Source: Phaeobacter sp. QD34_24 (lineage in GTDB: Bacteria; Pseudomonadota; Alphaproteobacteria; Rhodobacterales; Rhodobacteraceae). From it: a stretch of DNA of 64,000 nucleotides. Numbering within the stretch: the stretch's first letter is position 1; every line of letters begins with the position of its first letter. Of the stretch, positions 34,888-44,242 are shown in pieces. The stretch spans positions 81,880-145,879 of the forward strand of contig NZ_JARCJD010000005.1 of the NCBI RefSeq assembly GCF_028890115.1. Direction: 5' to 3'. The translations under genes and the position numbers were made by a program. The notes beneath the pieces are model-generated. The model worked only from the letters and a program-made list of their open reading frames with translations. It did no database searches and was not told where the DNA came from.

Positions 34888-36498
34888 TTATTCAGCCGGG
34901 ACCGAGACCGACAGGCTGGCTTCTTTAGCCGGGGCCCGACGGACGGTCATCCAAAGGTTGTAGCACATGATGACGGCACCGGTGACGTAGAGCACACCAC
35001 CCAGACCACGCACCACATACATCGGAAGCTTGGCGGCAACGGTGTCGGCAAAGGAGTTCACCAGGAACCCGTTCGCATCCACTTCACGCCACATCAGGCC
35101 TTCCATGATACCGGTCACCCACATGGACGCGGCGTAGAGCACGATACCGATGGTGGCGAGCCAGAAGTGCCAGCTGACCATCTGCAGCGAGTAGAGACGC
35201 TCGCGCTTCCACAGTACCGGAACCAGGAAGTAGAGCGCACCGAAGGTGATCATACCGTTCCAGCCCAGCGCACCGGAGTGCACGTGACCAATGGTCCAGT
35301 CGGTGTAGTGCGACAGGGAGTTCACGGCGCGGATCGACATCATCGGACCTTCGAAGGTGGACATGCCGTAGAAACCGACCGAGATCACCATCATGCGGAT
35401 CACAGGGTCCGTGCGCAGCTTGTCCCAGGCGCCCGAAAGCGTCATCAGACCGTTGATCATACCACCCCAGGAGGGCATCCACAGCACGATCGAGAACACC
35501 ATGCCAAGGGTCGAGGCCCAGTCAGGCAGCGCGGTGTAGTGCAGGTGGTGCGGACCGGCCCAGATGTAGATGAAGATCAGCGCCCAGAAGTGGATGATCG
35601 ACAGCTTGTAGGAGAACACCGGGCGTTCGGCCTGTTTTGGGATGAAGTAGTACATCATGCCGAGGAAGCCCGCGGTCAGGAAGAAGCCCACGGCATTGTG
35701 GCCATACCACCATTGCACCATCGCATCCTGCACACCCGGCCAGACGATGACCGACTTGGAACCCCAGATGGAAACCGGGATGGTCAGGTTGTTGACCACA
35801 TGCAGCATGGCAACGGTGACGATGAAGGCCAGGTAGAACCAGTTCGCCACGTAGATATGCGGCTCCTTACGCTTGATCAGCGTGCCGAGGAAGACGGCAA
35901 GATAAGCGACCCAAACGATGGTCAGCCACAGGTCGACGTACCATTCCGGCTCGGCGTATTCCTTGGACTGGGTCCCGCCCAGCAGGTAGCCGGTCGCGGC
36001 CAGAACGATGAACAGCTGATAGCCCCAGAACACGAACCAGGCGAGGTTTCCACCCCACAGCCGCGCCGCCGAGGTACGCTGCACCACGTAGAAGGATGTC
36101 GCCAGCAGCGCGTTGCCGCCAAAGGCGAAGATCACCGCCGAGGTGTGCAGCGGACGCAGGCGACCGAAGTTGGCAAAGCCCTGCGCCCAGTCGAAGTTCA
36201 GCACCGGGAAGGCCAGCTGGAAGGCAATGAACGTGCCCGCCAGAAAGCCCACGACACCCCAGAAGGCGGTGGCAATGACACCGGCGCGCACGACGCTGTC
36301 AAAATACTCGTGTTCCAGACCGCCCGCGGCCAGTGCTGGCTCGTCGGTGCGGCGAAGGGTGTAGAGGAAAAGACCGCCCGCCACGAGCATGACAATGATG
36401 GCATGCACCTGGTAAGCTAGATCCCGCGCGAAATTGATCCCCATCATCGCAAAGAGCGTGACGAGACCAAGCGCTATCAGCTTGATATAATTAGACAT
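34888..36498 (-). CDS. ccoN: Cbb3-type cytochrome c oxidase catalytic subunit CcoN
   Basis: A 536-aa haem-copper oxidase subunit I with about 12 transmembrane helices, reducing O2 at high affinity. Ligand histidines appear in [25 protein letters not shown] (with the cbb3 cross-linked Tyr region further on), [14 protein letters not shown] and [14 protein letters not shown]. The start at 36498 ([11 protein letters not shown]) has AGGG 7 nt upstream; longer in-frame starts would include the FNR box. First gene of ccoNOQP. Confidence 0.96.
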   Translation of the reverse strand: MSNYIKLIALGLVTLFAMMGINFARDLAYQVHAIIVMLVAGGLFLYTLRRTDEPALAAGGLEHEYFDSVVRAGVIATAFWGVVGFLAGTFIAFQLAFPVLNFDWAQGFANFGRLRPLHTSAVIFAFGGNALLATSFYVVQRTSAARLWGGNLAWFVFWGYQLFIVLAATGYLLGGTQSKEYAEPEWYVDLWLTIVWVAYLAVFLGTLIKRKEPHIYVANWFYLAFIVTVAMLHVVNNLTIPVSIWGSKSVIVWPGVQDAMVQWWYGHNAVGFFLTAGFLGMMYYFIPKQAERPVFSYKLSIIHFWALIFIYIWAGPHHLHYTALPDWASTLGMVFSIVLWMPSWGGMINGLMTLSGAWDKLRTDPVIRMMVISVGFYGMSTFEGPMMSIRAVNSLSHYTDWTIGHVHSGALGWNGMITFGALYFLVPVLWKRERLYSLQMVSWHFWLATIGIVLYAASMWVTGIMEGLMWREVDANGFLVNSFADTVAAKLPMYVVRGLGGVLYVTGAVIMCYNLWMTVRRAPAKEASLSVSVPAE

Positions 36499-36591
36499 CT
36501 TGCGTCCCTTTAACATGTACCGCGCGATTCTTCCGCCACGCGGGACCTTTTTAGACCGGGTTTGTGATGCAAAACGTGCCTGATCCACGCA

Positions 36592-36605
36592 TTGATCTGC
36601 ATCAA
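36592..36605. promoter_or_regulatory. Consensus FnrL box between ccoN and usp
   Basis: TTGAT-CTGC-ATCAA, a perfect match to the FNR consensus, 94 bp upstream of ccoN and 109 bp upstream of the divergent universal stress gene. It can serve both directions. Confidence 0.92.
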
Positions 36606-36713
36606 GACAATCGCGAAACAACTGTGACACATCATTTTTAGCACAACCAATGAAACGCGCGTCCGCTTGGAGTTTTTGCGCTATTTCCACCAAGCGGCGA
36701 AAAGGGGCGAAGC

Positions 36714-37553
36714 ATGACCTATAAAACGCTATTGACCGTTCTGACCGACAAGAACACCGCCGCCGCGCCGCTGGCCCAGGCCGCGGCGCTGGCCGATCAT
36801 TTCTCCGGCCATACCGAAGCCCTCTGTCTTGGCGTCGACCGGACCCAGACCGGCTATTACTATGCCGGCGCCAATGCCATGATCATCCAGGAGGCCATGG
36901 TGCGGGCACAGGAAGAAGCCGCCGAGCTTCAGTCCCATGCCACCGGCGTCCTGCAGCAACTGGGCGCGCCGTTTTCCACCGATGTCGCGATTGCCCCGAT
37001 CGCCGATCTGGGCCGCCATGTGGCCCGCCACGCGCGGTTCTCGGATCTGGTGGTGCTGGGCAAACCCTATGGCGAAGGCATCGGGGCCGAAGCCGAGCCG
37101 GTGGTCGAGGCCGCCCTGTTCGAAGGCCGCACGCCGGTTCTCGTCGTCCCGGAAAAGGCCGAGCCGATCACCCAGCCCAAGACCGTTCTTCTGGCCTGGA
37201 ACGAAAGCATCGAGGCGATGACCGCAATCCGCAAGGCCCTGCCTTTCCTGACCAAGGCCGACACCGCGCGGATCATTGTCATCGACCCACCACAGCACGG
37301 CCCCGAACGCTCGGATCCCGGCGGCATGCTGGCGCAGATGCTGGCCCGCCATGGCGTCAAATGCGAAATTGACGTTCTGAGCAAGACCATGCCGCGCGTG
37401 TCGGACATCCTCAATCGTCATGCCACGGACACCGCTGCTGACATGATCGTGATGGGCGCCTATGGCCATTCGCGCTTCCGCGAGGCGATCCTGGGCGGCG
37501 CCACCCGCAATATGCTGGAAAAGGCAACCGTACCCGTCTTCATGGCGCACTGA
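36714..37553 (+). CDS. Universal stress protein (tandem UspA)
   Basis: A 279-aa protein of two UspA domains. The C-terminal one carries the ATP-binding pattern G-x2-G-x9-G-(S/T) in [20 protein letters not shown]; the N-terminal one has [10 protein letters not shown] with a weaker motif. Usp genes next to cbb3 oxidase operons are often FNR-controlled, and a consensus FNR box lies in the shared upstream region. It is followed by a strong terminator. Confidence 0.92.
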   Translation: MTYKTLLTVLTDKNTAAAPLAQAAALADHFSGHTEALCLGVDRTQTGYYYAGANAMIIQEAMVRAQEEAAELQSHATGVLQQLGAPFSTDVAIAPIADLGRHVARHARFSDLVVLGKPYGEGIGAEAEPVVEAALFEGRTPVLVVPEKAEPITQPKTVLLAWNESIEAMTAIRKALPFLTKADTARIIVIDPPQHGPERSDPGGMLAQMLARHGVKCEIDVLSKTMPRVSDILNRHATDTAADMIVMGAYGHSRFREAILGGATRNMLEKATVPVFMAH

Positions 37554-37575
37554 GTGCATTGCCCATTTCCATGAC

Positions 37576-37606
37576 AAAAGGCGCCCCATATGTGGGCGCC
37601 TTTTTC
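37576..37606 (+). terminator. Intrinsic terminator of usp
   Basis: AAAAGGCGCCC / GGGCGCCTTTT stem (37576-37586 with 37594-37604), 7-nt loop, ending in a T tract. The A-rich start makes it able to work for the convergent small gene too. Confidence 0.92.
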
Positions 37607-37622
37607 ATTTGATGGAAACGGC

Positions 37623-37880
37623 TTAGCCCGCCTTGCGGATCAAGCCGATCAGGAACAGCAGGATCACGGCTCCGATGGTGGCATGCAGGATGGACGCCAA
37701 GGCGCCGCCACCGACAGAGAAGCCAAGCGCCGGGAAGATCAGCCCGGCCAGAAAAGCGCCGACGATCCCGATGATGACATTGCCGATCAGACCGAATCCG
37801 CGCCCCTGCATGATCTTTCCCGACAACCACCCCGCCAGGGCGCCGATGATCAGCATTCCCATCACGCTTTCGAACTGCAT
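37623..37880 (-). CDS. GlsB/YeaQ/YmgE family membrane protein
   Basis: An 85-aa hydrophobic protein with three glycine-rich helices (MGMLIIGALAGWLSGKI, GLIGNVIIGIVGAFLAGLIF, GGALASILHATIGAVILLFLIGL). Members of this transglycosylase-associated family are envelope-stress proteins of unknown mechanism. GAGAGGG lies 6 nt before the ATG. It is convergent with usp. Confidence 0.9.
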   Translation of the reverse strand: MQFESVMGMLIIGALAGWLSGKIMQGRGFGLIGNVIIGIVGAFLAGLIFPALGFSVGGGALASILHATIGAVILLFLIGLIRKAG

Positions 37881-37944
37881 CGCATTCCCTCTCTTGCTCA
37901 GTGCAGCCTAGCGGGCAAAGCGCGTGCCGTCACCCTACCGGTTC

Positions 37945-39282
37945 TCAGGCGCGCACATAGTGCATCCCCTGGAACCGGGCGCGCATGGCACGGGTTCGAG
38001 TGGCCACCGCCTCGGGGTCGTTGCCGGTCAATCCTTGTGCGATCAACGCCGCCAGCTCCGGTGCATCGGCGGGGGTCACACCACGGCGCACCAGTTCCGG
38101 CGTCCCGATGCGCAACCCATTGAGATCGCCTGGAACCTCTGCAATCGGAAGGCCGATGCCGCAGGCCAGGAATCCCGCCTTGCGCAGGGTCTTGGAGGCC
38201 GCCTGACCGCCACCGAAACGCGCCGCTTCCAGCGCGAACTGATGCGATTGCGTGGCCCCTGCCGCGCCCTTGAAAACCGGCAACCCCAACCGCTCCAGCT
38301 CAACCGAAAGGCTCTGCGACAGGTCAATCATCGCCGTGGCATAATCCCGGCCATAGTCCACCCAATCGAGCAGGCTCATCGCCAGGGCCGCCGTCTTGGC
38401 CGCGTCGAAATTGGCTGTCATCCCCGGAAAGGCGATGGCATCCAGCCGCTCGGCGATCTCGGCATCATTGCTGACGATCAACCCACCTGCGGGGCCACCG
38501 AGGCTTTTGTAGGTGCTCATGGTCATCAGATGCGCGCCTTCCTGCAGCGGGTTCGCCCAGACGCCCCCCGCGATGATTCCGCATTGATGGGCCGCGTCGA
38601 ACAGCACCTTGGCGCCCACCTCATCCGCGATGGCACGGATGTCGGCGACCGGGTGCGGGAACAGATTGAGGCTGCCGCCAATGGTGATCAGCTTGGGCCT
38701 CACCTCCTGCGCCAGGGCGCGTAGGGCATCAAGGTCAACCGTATAACCATCGCCGTGCACCGGTGCCGGATGGGTAACAAGCCCATAGAGCCCGGCACAG
38801 CCTGCCTGGTGATGGGTCACATGGCCGCCCACCGCAGCGGGCGGCGCAATGATCGCATCCCCCGGCTGCGTCAACGCCATGAATCCATAGAGGTTGGCCA
38901 GCGCCCCGGACCCCACCCGGACTTCGGCATAGGACGCCTGAAACACCTCTGCAGCCAGTTCGGCGGCGATCACCTCGATCTCTTCAATCGCCTCCAGGCC
39001 CATCTCATACTTGTCGCCGGGGTAGCCCAGCGATGGGCGGCTGCCGAGCCCCGAGGACAGGAGCGCCTCTGCCGCCGGGTTCATCACATTGGTCGCCGGG
39101 TTGAGGTTGAAGCACTCCGCATCGTGGATCTCGGTGTTGCGCCGGACCAGCATATCGATCCGGCTTGCCAGGGTATCCGTGGCGGTGCCGACCGTCTGAC
39201 CGGCGATCTGCTGTACAAGGGTTTCACAGGCGGCTGGCACCCAGGGGCGCGGTGCAAGGGCGGCGGTGGCTCTGTCGGTCAT
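37945..39282 (-). CDS. SHMT-like PLP-dependent enzyme
   Basis: A 445-aa fold-type I aminotransferase-like protein of the serine hydroxymethyltransferase family. PLP contacts are FDAAHQCG (Asp229, His232) and the Schiff-base Lys259 in MSTYKSLGGPAGGLIVSN. In GlyA the last motif is STTHKTLRGPRGG; here TH is replaced by Tyr and RGPRGG by GGPAGG, so folate-dependent SHMT activity is doubtful. Aldolase or alpha-substituted serine activities are alternatives. It is divergent from a LysR gene with a long dyad between them. AAGGA precedes the start by 8 nt. Confidence 0.85.
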   Translation of the reverse strand: MTDRATAALAPRPWVPAACETLVQQIAGQTVGTATDTLASRIDMLVRRNTEIHDAECFNLNPATNVMNPAAEALLSSGLGSRPSLGYPGDKYEMGLEAIEEIEVIAAELAAEVFQASYAEVRVGSGALANLYGFMALTQPGDAIIAPPAAVGGHVTHHQAGCAGLYGLVTHPAPVHGDGYTVDLDALRALAQEVRPKLITIGGSLNLFPHPVADIRAIADEVGAKVLFDAAHQCGIIAGGVWANPLQEGAHLMTMSTYKSLGGPAGGLIVSNDAEIAERLDAIAFPGMTANFDAAKTAALAMSLLDWVDYGRDYATAMIDLSQSLSVELERLGLPVFKGAAGATQSHQFALEAARFGGGQAASKTLRKAGFLACGIGLPIAEVPGDLNGLRIGTPELVRRGVTPADAPELAALIAQGLTGNDPEAVATRTRAMRARFQGMHYVRA

Positions 39283-39348
39283 GGCAGGGATCCTTGTGCA
39301 AATGTCTGTCCCTGCAACCAAAGCCCAAGGCTCTGCTTGCGTGCAAAC

Positions 39349-39381
39349 CAGATTTTCGAAAAACTAGGGTTAGAAAATCTG
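39349..39381. promoter_or_regulatory. Candidate LysR operator (9-bp inverted repeat)
   Basis: CAGATTTTC at 39349-39357 and GAAAATCTG at 39373-39381 with a 15-nt spacer; the left arm also overlaps the palindrome TTTTCGAAAA. It lies between the SHMT-like gene and its divergent LysR, 10 bp before the LysR start. Confidence 0.65.
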
Positions 39382-39391
39382 AGCCTTTGAC

Positions 39392-40279
39392 ATGCCCGTT
39401 GCACCACCTCGCCCCAAGTCTCTTCCGCTCACGAGCCTGCGCGCCTTTGAAGCCGCCGCCCGGCTGGGCAGTTTTTCCGCCGCTGCTGAAGAGCTAGGCT
39501 TCAGTCCCGGTGCCGTCTCGGCGCATGTGAAAACCCTGGAAGAGGCCATCGGCGCACCGCTCTTTCATCGCCGCCCCAAGGCGGTGGAGCTGACCGCCCC
39601 CGGCGCCCGTGCCCTGCCCCAGTTCACCAGGGCCTTTGACCAGCTTGGCGCCGCGGTCCAGACACTGCGGGACGAGGCCGCCCCGCGCGTGGTGCATATC
39701 GCCACCCTGCCCGCCATCGCGCAATTCTGGCTCTCGCCGCGCCTGCCGCAGCTGCGCAAGGCGATGCCCAATACGGCCATATCGATCACCGCGCTGGAAA
39801 CACCGCCGAACCTGAAGCGGGCACCCTACGATCTATGCCTCTTCTTTGCTGACATACACGGGCAGCCCGTGCAGCAGGACGTGATATTCCCGGTCTGCGC
39901 CCCGGAGCTGGCGAAACGGCTGACTTGCCCCGAAGACCTGAATACAATTTCCTGTCTCAGCGACAGCACCTGGGACAGGGACTGGTCACATTGGCTTGCT
40001 GCGGCCGGTCTGACCGGGCGGGTCACACCAGGTGGGCCGGTCTACTCCCTTTACGCGCTGGCAGTGGAAGAGGCGCTGAATGGCGCGGGGGTCTTGATCG
40101 GGCATGAGGCGCTTTTGGCACCATTGCTGCGCTCCGGCCGTCTTGTTGCCCCCTTTGAAGCGCAGGTCACACTGCCGGTGCCTTTGCGCCTGTGGCACCT
40201 GCCGGGGCGCACGTCAGCGGCGGTCAAAGAGGTTGCGAACTGGCTGAGGCACAGCGCACGCGATGAGGCACCGTCGTAG
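39392..40279 (+). CDS. LysR-family regulator
   Basis: A 295-aa LysR protein with HTH LTSLRAFEAAARLGSFSAAAEELGFSPGAVSAHVKTLEEAIG and a GcvA-type effector domain (VVHIATLPAIAQFWLSPRLPQL). It is divergent from the SHMT-like gene and probably controls it. The ribosome site before ATG 39392 is weak. It is convergent with fnrL. Confidence 0.9.
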   Translation: MPVAPPRPKSLPLTSLRAFEAAARLGSFSAAAEELGFSPGAVSAHVKTLEEAIGAPLFHRRPKAVELTAPGARALPQFTRAFDQLGAAVQTLRDEAAPRVVHIATLPAIAQFWLSPRLPQLRKAMPNTAISITALETPPNLKRAPYDLCLFFADIHGQPVQQDVIFPVCAPELAKRLTCPEDLNTISCLSDSTWDRDWSHWLAAAGLTGRVTPGGPVYSLYALAVEEALNGAGVLIGHEALLAPLLRSGRLVAPFEAQVTLPVPLRLWHLPGRTSAAVKEVANWLRHSARDEAPS

Positions 40280-40307
40280 AAAGACCCAACGCCGCGAATC
40301 GAGGCGC

Positions 40308-41048
40308 TTAGCCGATCAGGCCACCGTCGCTGTCATCGCCCGCCTCTTCCATCAGGCGGCCCATGTCGGGAATCGTCACCCGCCGCTTACCTTCCAGCTC
40401 GATCACGCCGTCCTTCTTCAAGGCCGACATCTGGCGGCTCACGGTTTCCAGGGTCAGACCCAAGTAATCCGCCATCGCCTCCCGCGTCAGCGGCAGATCG
40501 AAGGACATGTTGTTGGTCGCACCCTTGGGGGTCAGCGATGCATCGCGACGGGCGATGATCGACAACAGGCTGGCGATCTTTTCGCGGGCGGTCTTGCGCC
40601 CCAGGACCAGCATCCATTCCCGTGCGGCGTCCAGTTCATCCAGGGTCATTTCAAGAAGACGATGGGCAATATGCGGCGTGCGCACCATCAGATCCTCGAA
40701 AGGTTTCTTGCGGAAACAGCACATGACCACCTCGGTGGTGGCCACCACATTATAGGCAGCACCATCGCGCCCCGGGCGCCCCACGAAATCGCTGGGCAGC
40801 AGCAGGCCGACCATCTGCGTACGGCCATCTTCCATCGTCTGGGTCAGCGTCGCAATGCCTGACACGACAGAACCGACAAAGTTCATCACATCGCCCGACC
40901 AGATGATCGGCTGGCCCGCCTCATAGGTCCGGTAATACTTGATCGCGTCCAATTCGTTCAGCTCATCCGTATCGCAACGCGCACACACGGCGCGATGGCG
41001 GATAGGGCAATCACCGCAAGTAACTGCTGAAATCGTCGGAGCATTCAT
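40308..41048 (-). CDS. fnrL: Oxygen-sensing Crp/Fnr regulator FnrL
   Basis: A 246-aa CRP/FNR protein. The N-terminal cysteines Cys11, Cys14, Cys22 and Cys25 plus a Cys pair near 110 (VVMCCF) can ligate a 4Fe-4S cluster. The HTH near 190-215 ends ETVSRQM, with the E--SR residues that read TTGAT. It activates low-oxygen genes; boxes occur before ccoG, ccoN/usp, its own gene/hemN and EamA. A box only 13 bp upstream of its own ATG suggests autorepression. Confidence 0.96.
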   Translation of the reverse strand: MNAPTISAVTCGDCPIRHRAVCARCDTDELNELDAIKYYRTYEAGQPIIWSGDVMNFVGSVVSGIATLTQTMEDGRTQMVGLLLPSDFVGRPGRDGAAYNVVATTEVVMCCFRKKPFEDLMVRTPHIAHRLLEMTLDELDAAREWMLVLGRKTAREKIASLLSIIARRDASLTPKGATNNMSFDLPLTREAMADYLGLTLETVSRQMSALKKDGVIELEGKRRVTIPDMGRLMEEAGDDSDGGLIG

Positions 41049-41060
41049 GGCGGATCTCGA

Positions 41061-41074
41061 TTGATCTGGGTCAA
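41061..41074. promoter_or_regulatory. FnrL box between fnrL and hemN
   Basis: TTGAT-CTGG-GTCAA, one mismatch. The centre is 42.5 bp upstream of the hemN ATG and about 19 bp upstream of the fnrL ATG. Confidence 0.85.
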
Positions 41075-41109
41075 AGTTTCTGTTCGCTACTGACAGCTAG
41101 GTTAAAGCG

Positions 41110-42465
41110 ATGGGACAGAAATCACAATTGGCAAGCTTGGGATTATTCGATGCCAAGGTGCCACGCTATACCAGCTACCCGACTGCGCCCCATTTCAACG
41201 GGGGGATCGATGCCCCTGTGTTTGCTGACTGGATCGGCGGGATTGCCCCGAACAGTGAGATCTCCCTCTACATCCATGTGCCATTCTGCCGCAGACTGTG
41301 CTGGTTCTGCGCCTGCCGCACCCAGGGCAGCCAATCGGATGCGCCGGTCCAGGCCTATGTGGAAACGCTCAAAACCGAACTCGCCCTGGTGAAATCCAGA
41401 CTGCCGCAGGGGGTGCGCCTGTCGCAGATCCATTGGGGCGGCGGCACGCCGACGCTCTTGTCGGCGGATATGATCCGCGCCCTTGCCGAGGCGCAATTCG
41501 ACCTCGCGCCGCTGATCCCCGGGGGCGAGTTCTCGGTCGAGATTGACCCCAACGAATGCGATGAAGAACGATTGGATGCATTGGCTGACGTCGGCATGAA
41601 CCGGGCCTCGGTCGGGGTGCAAGACTTTGATGCCGAGGTGCAAGCAGCCATCGGTCGTCACCAGAGTTTTGAAGCGACCCATAGCTGTTTCGAGATGCTC
41701 TCTGCCCGGGGTATCCACAGCATCAATGCCGATATCCTGTTTGGCCTGCCGCATCAGACACCGGAGCAGATGACCGAATCCGTGCAGAAACTGCTGTCGC
41801 TCTCCCCGGCTCGGATCTCGCTCTACGGATATGCCCATGTACCGTGGATGGCACGACGCCAGACCATGATTCCGTCAAAGACGCTGCCCACGCCCGAAGC
41901 ACGCCTGGAGCTGTTTGACACCGCCCGCCGCCTGTTCCTGTGGGACGGCTATCGTGGCATCGGCATCGATCATTTCGCAAGACCAGAGGACCGCTTGGTG
42001 ACAGCCCAAAATCAGGGCCGTTTGCGCCGGAACTTCCAGGGCTACACAGACGATACCGCCGAGGTCCTGATCGGGATCGGAGCCTCCGCCATCTCTCGCT
42101 TTCCGCAAGGCTATGCCCAAAACGCCATTGGCACCGCGGATCATGCCAAGGCGATCGGCACTGGGCGGTTTTCCACCCGCCGCGGACATGCATTTCAGGG
42201 AGAGGACAGGCTGCGCGGGCGGCTGATCGAAGCGCTGATGTGCGATTTTCGAATCGATGCGACAGAGATCCTGCGCCGGTTTTCCATTTCCATGGAACAG
42301 CTTCAGGAGATGCTGAAAGGAACCCTGCGCGCCTTTCCCGGCATGGTCGACCTGTCACCCGAGGGCCTGTACATCCCCGAGCGCGCCAGACCGCTGACCC
42401 GGATGATCGCGCGCAGTCTGGATGCCTATACCTTGAGCAAAGCAGGCCACAGCTCAGCCATCTGA
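41110..42465 (+). CDS. hemN: Oxygen-independent coproporphyrinogen-III dehydrogenase
   Basis: A 451-aa radical-SAM enzyme that makes protoporphyrinogen IX without oxygen. The cluster motif C-x3-C-x2-C is in HVPFCRRLCWFCACRTQ, followed by IHWGGGTPTLL and the HemN_C domain ending in SPEGLYIPERARPL. The start at 41110 (MGQKSQLASLGLFDAKVPRYTSYPTAPHF) fits the family. It is divergent from fnrL across 61 bp with an FNR box. Confidence 0.96.
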   Translation: MGQKSQLASLGLFDAKVPRYTSYPTAPHFNGGIDAPVFADWIGGIAPNSEISLYIHVPFCRRLCWFCACRTQGSQSDAPVQAYVETLKTELALVKSRLPQGVRLSQIHWGGGTPTLLSADMIRALAEAQFDLAPLIPGGEFSVEIDPNECDEERLDALADVGMNRASVGVQDFDAEVQAAIGRHQSFEATHSCFEMLSARGIHSINADILFGLPHQTPEQMTESVQKLLSLSPARISLYGYAHVPWMARRQTMIPSKTLPTPEARLELFDTARRLFLWDGYRGIGIDHFARPEDRLVTAQNQGRLRRNFQGYTDDTAEVLIGIGASAISRFPQGYAQNAIGTADHAKAIGTGRFSTRRGHAFQGEDRLRGRLIEALMCDFRIDATEILRRFSISMEQLQEMLKGTLRAFPGMVDLSPEGLYIPERARPLTRMIARSLDAYTLSKAGHSSAI

Positions 42466-42547
42466 TCTGTTCCGTGATCTGACCTGTCATGCGTCCCGAC
42501 CGGTCGCGCTCCCGCCCGTCGCTGGTGCATGACATGCACCGCTCCCG

Positions 42548-42588
42548 TTGGGCCAGGCTCGGCGCCTTTGGCGCCGAGCCTGGCCCAA
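42548..42588. repeat. Perfect 19-bp inverted repeat hairpin
   Basis: 19-nt arms (42548-42566 and 42570-42588) beginning TTGGGCCAGGCTCGG, with a TTT loop; every base pairs. It sits between convergent hemN and yejF. There is no T tract, so it may be a terminator of unusual type, a REP-like element or a cruciform-forming site. Confidence 0.85.
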
Positions 42589-42661
42589 GACCGCCAAGGG
42601 GTTCCGGCCAACGGCCGGGGCACCTGCGGGCGCGGGAGCATCCCCTTCCCTTCCGACACTC

Positions 42662-44242
42662 TCAGCGGGTCGCGGCGAGCAACTGACGGGTATACTCCTG
42701 GCGCGGTGCCTCGAACAGAGACCTGGCCTCTCCGGCCTCCACCACATCGCCCTGTTTCATGACGATCATCTTGTGCGACATCGCCCGCACCACGTGCAGG
42801 TCGTGGGAAATGAACAGATAGGCAAGGCCATAGCGCGCCTGCAGATCGCGCAGGAGATCGACGATCTGCACCTGCACGGTCATGTCCAGCGCCGAGGTCG
42901 GCTCATCCAGAACCACCAGACGCGGGCGCAGCACCATGACGCGGGCGATGGCGATCCGCTGGCGTTGCCCGCCGGAAAACTCATGCGGGTAGCGATCCAT
43001 GGCGGCGGGGTCCAGCCCCACCTCGGCCATGACCTCGGCCACCAGATCGCGGCTGTCGCGATGCTGATCCACCTTGTGGATCGCCAGCCCTTCGGAGATG
43101 ATCTGGGCGCAGGTCATCCGCGGGCTGAGCGATCCGAAGGGATCCTGGAACACGATCTGCATATCCTTGCGCAAGCGCCGCAAATCGCGGGTGGACCATT
43201 GCCGCAGATCATCGCCGCAAAACCGCACCTCCCCTTCGGAGGCGATCAACCGCATGATCGCCAGGGCCAATGTCGTCTTGCCGGATCCGCTTTCGCCAAC
43301 GATCCCCAGGGTCTCTCCGGCACGCACCGAAATCGAGGTCGGGTTCACCGCCTTCACATGGCCTACCGTGCGCTTCAGCAATCCCTTCTGGATCGGGAAC
43401 CAGACCTTGAGGTTCGAGGTCCGCGCCAGTTCCTCCGCCCCGTCGGGCACCGGCGCGGGTTGCCCCGAGGGTTCGGCCGCCAGCAGTTTCTGCGTATAGG
43501 GATGCTGCGGGTTGGCAAAGATCTCCTCTGCCGGGCCGCTTTCGACAATCTCGCCGCCCTTCATCACGCAGACACGGTCGGCAATGCGGCGCACGATGGC
43601 GAGGTCGTGGGTGATGAACAACAGGCCCATGCCTTCGCTTTGCTTCAGCTCGGCCAGCAGATCAAGGATCTGCGCCTGGATCGTCACATCCAGCGCCGTG
43701 GTCGGCTCATCCGCGATCAGGATCTCGGGCTTGTTGGCCAGCGCCATGGCGATCATCACCCGCTGCCGCTGCCCGCCGGACAGCTCATGCGGATAGGCAC
43801 CAAGCCGCGTTTCTGGATCGCGAATGCCGACCTTTTCCAGCAGTTCAAGGATCCGCGCCCGCGCCGCCTGGCCCGCCAACCCCTGATGCAGCGCCAGCGA
43901 TTCCGACAGCTGTTTTTCGATCGTGTGCAGCGGGTTGAGCGAGGTCATCGGCTCTTGGAAGATAAAGCTGATGTCATTGCCGCGCAGACGCATCAGGTGC
44001 TTTTCATCGGCGCCGACCATTTCCTCGCCATTATAAAGCACCGAACCGCTGACCGTGGCACTATCCCCCAGCAAGGAAACCGTGGACAGGGCCGAGACGG
44101 ATTTTCCGGAACCGGATTCGCCCACCAGGGCCACGGTCTCTCCGCGGTCCACGGCAAAGGAGACGCCCTTCACGGCCTCGGTTGTCTTGCCGTCCTGCCG
44201 GAAGGCGACGCGCAGGTCTTTGACCTCCAGTATCGCAGTCAT
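42662..44242 (-). CDS. yejF: Peptide ABC transporter ATPase YejF (two ATP-binding domains)
   Basis: A 526-aa double ATPase with two full NBDs: Walker A GESGSGKS and GESGSGKT, signatures LSGGQRQRV and FSGGQRQRI, and Walker B ILIADEP and LVVLDEP. Each half has an oligopeptide-transporter C-terminal extension. It powers import by YejABE. ATGA overlap with yejE (44239-44242). Yej systems import peptides including microcin C and contribute to antimicrobial-peptide resistance in several proteobacteria (established knowledge). Confidence 0.95.
   Translation of the reverse strand: MTAILEVKDLRVAFRQDGKTTEAVKGVSFAVDRGETVALVGESGSGKSVSALSTVSLLGDSATVSGSVLYNGEEMVGADEKHLMRLRGNDISFIFQEPMTSLNPLHTIEKQLSESLALHQGLAGQAARARILELLEKVGIRDPETRLGAYPHELSGGQRQRVMIAMALANKPEILIADEPTTALDVTIQAQILDLLAELKQSEGMGLLFITHDLAIVRRIADRVCVMKGGEIVESGPAEEIFANPQHPYTQKLLAAEPSGQPAPVPDGAEELARTSNLKVWFPIQKGLLKRTVGHVKAVNPTSISVRAGETLGIVGESGSGKTTLALAIMRLIASEGEVRFCGDDLRQWSTRDLRRLRKDMQIVFQDPFGSLSPRMTCAQIISEGLAIHKVDQHRDSRDLVAEVMAEVGLDPAAMDRYPHEFSGGQRQRIAIARVMVLRPRLVVLDEPTSALDMTVQVQIVDLLRDLQARYGLAYLFISHDLHVVRAMSHKMIVMKQGDVVEAGEARSLFEAPRQEYTRQLLAATR

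Noticed and set aside
34771..36420. A 549-codon plus-strand frame over ccoN and ccoO
   Set aside because: It is opposite conserved cbb3 subunit genes and its His/Arg/Gly-rich translation has no domain.
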